A DNA stretch of 64,000 nt from NCBI GenBank assembly GCA_009602735.1, contig WELA01007952.1, forward strand, positions 823,899 to 887,898, given 5' to 3'. Made by a program: the position numbers and the translations under genes. Below, one piece after another: positions 56,682 to 64,000 of this stretch; position 1 is the first letter of the stretch, and the number at the start of each line of letters is the position of its first letter. The DNA comes from Mesotaenium endlicherianum (taxonomy: Eukaryota; Streptophyta; Zygnematophyceae; Zygnematales; Mesotaeniaceae). The notes under the pieces are model-generated. The model was not told where the DNA came from. It made no database searches and was given only the letters and a program-made list of their open reading frames with translations.

Positions 56682-59600
56682 CTCCTCCCCCCTTAAAAGA
56701 ACTTAACGTCCTCGTAAAGCGTACGTAGATGTGTCGATACTAGCCTTGACTAGCGGAAAACACTGGTGAGCGATTGGACTATGCATCATCACAGTGACGG
56801 AAAAGAGCGATTACTTGGCCGCGTCTCTTTTGCGTTTGTTCCATGGCTTACGAAGAGCGCTTGGTAGCACACTTGCCTCGGCGCACAGCTTTTGAGCATC
56901 AGCCCATCGTAACCAATATTGTTGGACCAGGTCCTTACAATTAAGTAGGATTTTGTCCTGAGGTTCGTACGAGTTCCGACTGGAATCGTAATCTAGCCAC
57001 TTTATCAAAAGCTCCACGCGTGGAGGTTTATGACGAGTGTAGCGGTGTCCTAAGACCTCCTCTACATCCCAGGCTTTATCATCATCGGCGAGTTCCAATT
57101 CCGGTGCTTGTGGCTGATAGCGGCCATCAGACCTAAACAGCTTCAGTAAATTGTCATGGAACACAGGATGCGTTTGCCCCATGGATTTAGGCAAACCCAG
57201 TCGGTATGCAACAGGTCCAACCTTTGCGATAACGATAAAAGGGCCTACCCAGCGAGGCAGAAGCTTGCGCTTTCCTGGGTGCTTGAGTTGGAGGTTTTTA
57301 GTTTGCAAAATTACTTTATTGCCAACTTGAAAACTTAACTCAGTCCTGTGCGTGTCAGCAAACTTTTTCTGCCGATCTCGAGCAGCGGCTAAAGCCAGCT
57401 TTGCGTTTTTGTGCACCTCTTGAAGAGAATGGACAAATAGGCGTGCACTTGATACTCTCATGGTTGACAGCCCCGCCTCAGCGTTAACGACGCGCGTGAG
57501 AGGAGTGTGCGGATGTCGCCCATAGTTAAGGAAAAATGGAGTTTCCTTAACACTTTCCTGATAAGCATTATTAATTGCGAACTCTGCGACTGAAAGGAGG
57601 GTATCCCAGTCGTCTTGGCGAGAATTCACATAATGCCTAAGGAACTGTTGCAGAACGCGGTTCATTCGTTCTGACTGACCATCGGTCTGAGGATGGAAGC
57701 TAGTTGACATCTTAAGTTTCGTGCCGAAATGCGAACAAACTTCCTGCCAGAAGTGGCTCGTAAATCTACTGTCACGATCACTTATGATTTCTTTCGGCAT
57801 GCCATGCAACTTGAACACGTGATCTACGAAGAGATGCGGTCTCGACTGCATCAAGTGCTGGGGTAGTGGCCACAAAGTGTACCATCTTAGTGAAACGATC
57901 CACGATCGTTAGCACCCCATTGTGTCCTTGATCGGTGGTGGGCAATTCAACAACAAAGTCGAGGCTTATGCTTTCCCAAGGAGCACATGCAAGTTCCAAT
58001 GGTTGCAACTTCCCAGCGGGCAACGTATTGCTCGGCTTATTCCTCTGACATGTTGCGCAGTTGATGATGTACTCGGCAACATCAACCTTAAGGGACGGCC
58101 AAATGTACCCTCGGCGCAAAGAGTGTGGTTTTGGTAATTCCATGATGACCTGAGTAAGGAGAGTCATGCGCTTCTCGTAGTAGCACATGTCTTACTCGGC
58201 CTTCTGGGACAGCAATGCGCCCATTGTGCCACCAAAAACTGTCCTCAAACAAATAGTTTGAGTGTTCTTTCCTTTTATCCACACTGTCCATCGCTACGGC
58301 TACACCGTTCAAGCCAGTACCCTGGAGATCTAGGAAAATCGGATCTTTGAGATAGCCCTCGTGAAATAGTTGATGCAGGTCAAGTATTTCCGAATTATGC
58401 ATGCTATCCAAATCGGGTGTGCCCGCGTCACCAGGCTGGTTGCGGTCAGACGTCCGGGGGGGTACAGCAGAATCAAGGGTGGCCGCCCTCGAAACCTGAC
58501 CATTTCGTTCTCGCAAGCTCGCAACAGTCCCCAACATCAAGTGGCGGTGAGGAATTCGACTTAGAGGATCAGCAACATTGTTGCGGCCTGGGCGATACGC
58601 CCACTCAAAGTGGAATCGTTGCAAGAACTCAGACCATCTCGTCTGTCTCCTCGATAGCGCTGAATTTGAAAGAAAGTTTTTGGGCAGTGGTCCGTAACCA
58701 CTGTCAAACCTTTGCAGCCTTCCAAATAACATCGCCAAGTTTTCAAAGCGTATATGACTGCCCAGAGCTCTTGCTCTGTCGTTGAGTAATTTTGTTCGGC
58801 AGGTGTCAGCTTTCGACTCTCAAAACTGATAGGCTGGCCTGCCTGCAGCAGTACAGCCCCTATTCCAACACCAGACGCATCGGCGACGACCTCGTAAGGC
58901 AAGTCGGGATCGGCTAATGAAAGAAGTGGCGCATTTGTGAGTGCATACTTAATGCGCTCAAACGCATGTTGCGTATTCTCATCCCAATTGAACGTCTTAT
59001 CTTTCCTTGTCAGAGCAGTGAGTGGTGTGGCCATCACTGAATAACCTTGCATAAACTTACGAAAGAAGTCAGCAAACCCGAGGAATGAACGTACAGTATG
59101 TATATCGGTTGGGACAGGCCAGTTAGCGACACACGCTATCTTGGCTAGGTCAGGGCGCACCCCTTTCGAACCCACTATATGTCCCAGGTACAACAATTCA
59201 TCCTTTAGGAAGGAACATTTCTTGAGCTTAGCGTACATTTGCTGCTCACGAAGGATTTGCAACACCAAGTCGAGGTGCTTGTAATGCTCGTCCCTGTTCT
59301 TTGAGTAGACGAGGATATCGTTGAGGTAAACCTGGACGAATTTCCCCAAGTAAGGTCTAAACAAATCGTTCATGGTACTTTGGAATGTCGCTGGTGCATT
59401 GGTAAGTCCAAAACTTAGGACTTTGTATTGGAAATGCCCAATAGGCGTTCGAAACGCTGTTTTGGGGACATCCTCTGGTGTGATTTGAATTTGATGATAG
59501 CCTTGGGCTAAATCAAGCGAGGAGAACACGCATGCCCTCTGCAGCGAATCAAACAAATCATCAATGCGAGGCAACGAAATGCGGTTCTTGATCGTTATGT

Positions 59601-60913
59601 TGTTCAGCGCACGATAATCAATGCACATTCTAAGCGTCCCGTCTTTCTTTTGAGCAAAGAAGATGGGGGCCCCGAATGGAGAAGAGCTCGGCTCAATCCA
59701 GCTTTTGTCGAGCAAGTCGCTAATTTGATCTTTCATCTCGGTCATTTCCAACGGGCTTAGGCGATAAATCGGTCGCCAAGTCGGTTGAGAATCGGGAACG
59801 AGAGGGATGGTATGTCCAATACCCCTATCAGGCGGAAGCCCGGCTGGTATTTCAGTTGGAAACACTAACTTATACTTTTGCAAAAGAGCAAAAAGGTCGG
59901 CTGTGAGTGTTTCTTCATGACCAGTAATGTCCAACATCGGTTCTTGCGTAAAGAGCGTGGTTGAAGTTGCTGGGGAATCGGGTCTCAGTAATCCAAAGAA
60001 AACATTTTGACCGTGCTTTGCCAAACGTCGCGCTTGCTTTATGGACAATAGAAGAGTCTTCGAAGGACTTTCCAAGGCCATATCGGGCTTAAGGGACTGA
60101 AGAGAAATCTTCCTGGTCCCCTTGTGTACAATGCATGTCTTTTGACTAAAGTCAAGCAATGCACTTGTTTGCGTAAGCCAATCATTACCCAAAACTGCGT
60201 CGATTCCATGCGGCAATTCAGTTACGTAGAATTGTACACGCCCATGGAAGGACTGCACGCTGAGCGGCAATTTAAGCATTCCAGTAATGCAAGCTAACGA
60301 GCCATCGCCAAGGCGAAGAGTCTCGTCCTTGAGTATTGGAAACAACTTAATCCCTTGTGCAAAACGTGCACTAATGAAGCTTACTGACGCGCCTGAATCA
60401 ATGACTGTAAAGCATGATTTACCTGAAACTTTCGTTTCAAATGTCATACTTAATCCCAAAGAAGCATTATGCATCACCAGCAACGTCCTCGTCTTGAGAG
60501 GAATGTGGGAAATATGGAGGTCCTTACCAAAATCCCATTTTGCATTGCTGTCCTTGCGCGAAACCGAGTAATCGGGTCAAAGTACGCGCGAATATGTGTG
60601 AATGCAGCAATATATATTGGTGCAAGACACTTGTGCATTTTCCGTAAGCGAGATAAGTGTTTGTAACACTTGGCAAGGTTAGGATCATGCGGCTGAAAGT
60701 GCAAGGACATGGTATCATGGATGCACTTAAGTTCCAAGAACTCAGCAAAGCTCAACACTGGCATACAAATATATTTGTTTCGAAGTATATTTATATTGGG
60801 TATGCCCGAGTAAACAAGGATTCTTGGGGCTTGCGCGCAAACTCCTAGAATTTCCTGCTCACTAAGTCGTGTTGTCAAAAGCTCAGAAGGAGGCTTTGCG
60901 ACTAGCTCCTGAG

Positions 60914-61873
60914 CTACTCTTTTAAAGGCCCCTTGCCTTTCCCCTTGGGATCGTGTCTCGAATCCCTCCTAGTAGGACATTGCGAGATCGTATGCCCTTG
61001 CTTCCCACAGCCAAAACACAGCCCTCTGGTCATCATACGATTGCGAGCTTCGGTGTTGTCTATTTTGCCTATTTTAGGAGGTGGACTAGTGGATCGAGTG
61101 CTAGGGCCCGCGCCATTAGGATAGTTCCTCTTGGGGGCGGGTTTACTTGTACTAGGAAAGGACGATGGAGGACGTGATGGACGCGAGGCCCGTTTAGGCG
61201 TAGCGACCGACTCCTCTTGAGCTAAAGTCTCGGTGTAACGAATGAGATCGGCGATGGCTGTCCATTCCAAACCGGTGACTGGGTTTGCGGTGAGACGATT
61301 AGCGTATTCCGCCTGGAGTCCCAAGCGAAAAAGGTGAATTTGCATCCCAGTATCAACTGGAACATCCACTATTTGGGCGACTAAGATACGGAACTTATTG
61401 ATATAAGTTTCGATAGTGCCTGTCTGTTTGAGGAGAAGCAACTTATCACGAGCTATCTTGGATGGGTTGTGACGCCCAAAAGAATTGCGTAACTCGGTAC
61501 TAAACTCCTCGAAAGTGATGGGCCCCCTCTCAGTCCCATGCCATAACTGCGATGCATCCCCCTTGAGAAAAGTGGAAGCCATCATGGCTTGGTCGGCAGG
61601 GGCTACTTTCGCTAACGTAAAGAAGGTTTTGAGTTCTTTGAGAAAACGGCGTACATCAGAATTGGGGCCGCCTTGAAACTTTTTAGGCGGCGATGGTTTG
61701 TACGAAGGCGTTGGTGCCGCGGCCTGCCCAAGGATGATGGGCGGGATTGGCGTGTTGGCGTTGTCGCCTGCGGTCCCTGATGGGCCCGGCATCCCTTGGG
61801 CAGCCTGTAAANTTGTGTGGTATGATAAGTCTAGGTGGAGCTTGGGAAGTGTATGATGTAGAGCATTGCACAT
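60914..61873 (-). CDS. Gag region of element D
   Basis: The minus frame covers the Gag of family 4. It has a Pro/Ala-rich N-terminal segment, then capsid homology (KKFQGGPNSDVRRFLKELKT, ASTFLKGDASQLWHG, FEEFSTELRNSFG, YINKFRILVAQ, FRLGLQAEYANRL), a basic Ser/Pro linker and one CCHC zinc knuckle (CFGCGKQGHTISQC) near the C terminus. It lies just inside the 5' LTR in element sense. I recognised no TGG-type primer site in between. Confidence 0.85.
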   Translation of the reverse strand: MCNALHHTLPKLHLDLSYHTXLQAAQGMPGPSGTAGDNANTPIPPIILGQAAAPTPSYKPSPPKKFQGGPNSDVRRFLKELKTFFTLAKVAPADQAMMASTFLKGDASQLWHGTERGPITFEEFSTELRNSFGRHNPSKIARDKLLLLKQTGTIETYINKFRILVAQIVDVPVDTGMQIHLFRLGLQAEYANRLTANPVTGLEWTAIADLIRYTETLAQEESVATPKRASRPSRPPSSFPSTSKPAPKRNYPNGAGPSTRSTSPPPKIGKIDNTEARNRMMTRGLCFGCGKQGHTISQCPTRRDSRHDPKGKGKGPLKE

Positions 61874-61958
61874 CCTGTCCAGGATCCTTCCACTTGCTCA
61901 CCTAGTGTGTCTCTGGACTCAATGTACTATGCGGCATACTAACTTGACTTTCCTAGCC

Positions 61959-62897
61959 TGTGACGTTTCTGCTTTTCGAGAGGATCTTTCCTCGGTATTC
62001 AAGGAATATTTAATTTAAGTGGGAGGAAAATCTGTATACTTGTGGAAATTGACGAATACTCGAAAGAGCGAAAGTGAGACCTAACGTAGAATGTGTGCTT
62101 GTGAGAGTTGCACTCACAATGACTCTGCAGGTACTTATACCTGCACAACATGAGGCACTGGAGTGCTTCGAGTCACCACCTAGGGCACTGGTTCATGTTC
62201 AACGAAAACGGTCGAAGGGACGTGCCCCATTCGGCCGAATGGTTGAAACGCGCAGTTGGCCGTTTGGAGACTTTTTGACGGTTTTCGAAAATCCGTTTCG
62301 CGCCAAACGGGCGTTTTCGCGATCTCGCGACTTTCCGAAAAAGTCGCGATTGATCGCGGAGTCACGTACAGATGCTTTCGTCATGAACCGGTAGTTGAAA
62401 AAGCTACTTTGGCCAATCGATTAGGTGTGAACGTTTTCAAACGAAAGTCGCGGGTTCGAATCCGCTCGGATGCAAAGCGACTTTACATATTCCGTTTCGT
62501 TTGACTTTACGACTGTTTGTTCGTATTATTGATACGACAGTTTCTTCGTGTTACGACTAGTCGTAATCCGAAATTCGTGATTGTCCATTATTCGTAATAA
62601 TGACAATCAAAATAACTTAATCAAACAATGATTAAACTATCATCTCATAATTATTCAAAGTAACTTTATGAATAATTATGTCGTACTTTTGCGAAGTAGT
62701 CGAATTACGTTACGACGCTTTTTGCAATAGTATCTCGGTCGTTTCGCCAATCGACCGTGAATTAATAGGCATACGTGTGTGGCGAATAATTCAATGTGAT
62801 GCAATCATTTATCAGATAACTTATGATAAATAGTATAACGTATTTTAGGTAATTGGGAAAACGTCCCAAATACGCCTAAAAAGCTCAAATCGTTACA
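61959..62897 (-). repeat. 5' LTR of element D
   Basis: 939 bp, plus-strand ends TGTGACG and CGTTACA. The B-box-like GGTTCGAATCC is at 62453-62463. It is followed by the TSD GCTGC. Confidence 0.93.
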
Positions 62898-64000
62898 GCT
62901 GCTGAGTATGCAGGTAAGCACAACTTACTGAATACTCCTAATACACATCCCATCTTCCTCTCCCGAAGTGAAATAGCTGTCGACCCGACAGCTCTAACCA
63001 TATAAGCACACCAAGAAGTCTCTACAATTCCGCAATGTAAGAACCACACAGAGTGACAGGCACAGAGGATTGTGGCGATACGGGTGGGTGGAGAAGAATC
63101 AACGAAGGAAAACCAAGAGAGGACACAAAGTGCAAACACCTAAGTAAGCAAGAAAGAAAGTCCCCCCCCCCAAAAAAATAGTCAATTTTTCAGAACTAGA
63201 GCAATGCCCAGAGTGGCATAGAGAAGAGTGTACTGCCATTCAGACCCTCACACCATGAAGCTCTATCCATGAATAATCCAAAATCAAGCCAGTATATTAC
63301 ACCCTCCATTTGGAAGTGTAGATAGCTTGCTATGAGATAAAGACATCCGTCCCCATTAGCAAGTTCCTCGAATACCAAAGAGTAGCTTAGTTAGCTGACT
63401 CTACCAACGTATGCATACAAGGACTTATACTAGTCATTCCTAGCAAGACATACACCAAAATGACAACCACCAAATAGTGAGAGTCAACAATCCAAGTGAA
63501 AAGGGAACAGAAACAACCAACTGTATCATGGTTCTGATGTTTCAGGATACTCCCTCCTTCAGGCCTTACTGCCTGAAGTTGCCCAGAGGACAGGTGGAGA
63601 AGCGTCACGTGGCAGCGTCTAGCTTGCCAACTCCTTGGCCTCTCTTGACCCGTATGTTACCATTGCTTTACACTCTGCTTGCTGTTCTCAGTCTGTCAAA
63701 CAGACAATAAACAAGTGTGTAAGTTGCCTTCCATGAGCTTAAGATTGTCAAACAGACAACAAGCAAGTGTGTAAGTTGCCTTCCATGAGCTTAGCTACGC
63801 GTGGTAAACACCACATCCTAGGTGCATCAGTCTACTCAAGATCGGGTGACTCCATCTTACATAGTTCTTGGGAGGGCGAGGCAAACATTGGGATCACATA
63901 GACTCAACCAATGACAATGGGCAAACTCAGTATAGCTCAAAACTAAGTTCCTCTCTGGAGGCACATACGTGGCACCTATTGCATTTGCAGCAAGCACTTA
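62898..64000. other. Host sequence right of element D, no supported gene
   Basis: Resumes host sequence after the GCTGC duplication. A strong donor-like CAG/GTAAGC lies at about 62912, so element D may sit in or near a host exon, but no coding frame is convincing. No protein family was recognised. A two-copy tandem repeat lies at 63694-63793. Confidence 0.4.
63694..63793. repeat. Two-copy tandem repeat, about 52-bp unit
   Basis: Units start TGTCAAACAGACAA at 63694 and 63746 and end CCATGAGCTTA. They differ at only a few positions, so this is a recent local duplication. Each unit holds a donor-like GTGTAAGT. Confidence 0.85.

Larger units (their letters stand above)
55726..62897 (-). mobile_element. 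Family 4 chromovirus-like element D, full length; lightly broken
   Basis: A 7.17-kb Ty3/gypsy element on the minus strand with both LTRs and a perfect target duplication GCTGC (55721-55725 and 62898-62902). In plus coordinates: 3' LTR 55726-56681, purine tract (inverted CTCCTCCCCCCTT) 56682-56694, chromodomain about 56.89-57.09 kb (WDVEEVLGHRY...ELLIKWLDYD), integrase about 57.3-58.19 kb (SDRDSRFTSHFW, HPQTDGQSERMNRVLQQF), RNase H and RT about 58.56-59.9 kb (YRALNNITIKNRISLPRIDDL, AQGYHQIQIT, VVADASGVGIGAVLL), protease about 60.2-60.45 kb (VIDSGASVSFISARF), gag about 60.91-61.85 kb with one CCHC knuckle (CFGCGKQGHTISQC), 5' LTR 61959-62897. The LTRs differ by about 3-4% by eye. It has only a few breaks. 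N joins lie at 56461 and 61812. Confidence 0.93.

Noticed and set aside
1-64000. CRISPR arrays, rRNA genes, bacterial operons
   Set aside because: No regularly spaced repeats, no rRNA sequence, and gene structure is eukaryotic with introns.

Overview
The window is eukaryotic nuclear DNA, most likely from a green-lineage organism. A streptophyte (charophyte-type) alga is the best guess. The evidence is a ten-exon host gene of the plant/animal DUF726 (TMCO4) family, several Ty3/gypsy chromovirus-type LTR elements whose primer site resembles plant initiator-Met tRNA sites, and a Ty3/gypsy element carrying a cytosine-5 DNA methyltransferase domain, an arrangement I recall being reported from charophytes. 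About ten single-N joins, several flanked by short duplications, show a scaffolded short-read assembly.

Layout. 1-6,478 (+) holds the 3' part of a host DUF726/TMCO4-like alpha/beta-hydrolase gene; its exon phases fit together through to the stop. 7,379-8,176 (-) is an unrecognised acidic, Ser-rich host ORF. From about 9.9 to 62.9 kb the window is a nest of LTR elements. I number the families 1 to 4. Family 3 (minus) at about 11.3-17.9 kb has RT, RNase H, integrase and a C-terminal PHD finger; it carries a solo LTR which itself contains another solo LTR. At 17,865 it is cut by a family 2 chromovirus (minus), and family 2 is cut in its integrase by young family 1 element A (19,755-28,572, +, TSD TTTTG). 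28.8-30.1 kb is a GC-rich Pro/Ala/Ser coding-like block. A partial family 1 LTR and older family 1 element B (30,649-39,522, -) follow, then a second family 2 half (39,523-41,655, +). A GC-rich family 3 element (+) runs from about 41.7 to 55.3 kb with gag, protease, a DNMT domain, RT and RNase H. It is interrupted by a patchwork insert (47,321-50,152) and a family 4 solo LTR (50,990-51,931). Family 4 element D (55,726-62,897, -, TSD GCTGC) closes the nest. 62,898-64,000 is apparently host non-coding sequence.

Main points of interest. (1) A family 3 element embeds a C5-cytosine methyltransferase domain with DNMT3-like motifs I to X between protease and RT, and a related family 3 copy ends in a canonical PHD finger. 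Together they suggest a lineage with both a chromatin writer and a chromatin reader. (2) Family 1 elements carry an additional ORF of about 560 codons between pol and the 3' LTR. It has a coiled coil, a novel conserved core, an acidic tract and an SR-like tail. Two copies keep it, yet it is far more diverged than the surrounding gag-pol, and copies of the polypurine tract lie on both sides of it. (3) The 2.8-kb patchwork insert made of family 1 and 2 pieces lies between 21-bp direct repeats, which looks like break-repair filler. All LTR elements are described here as fossils.
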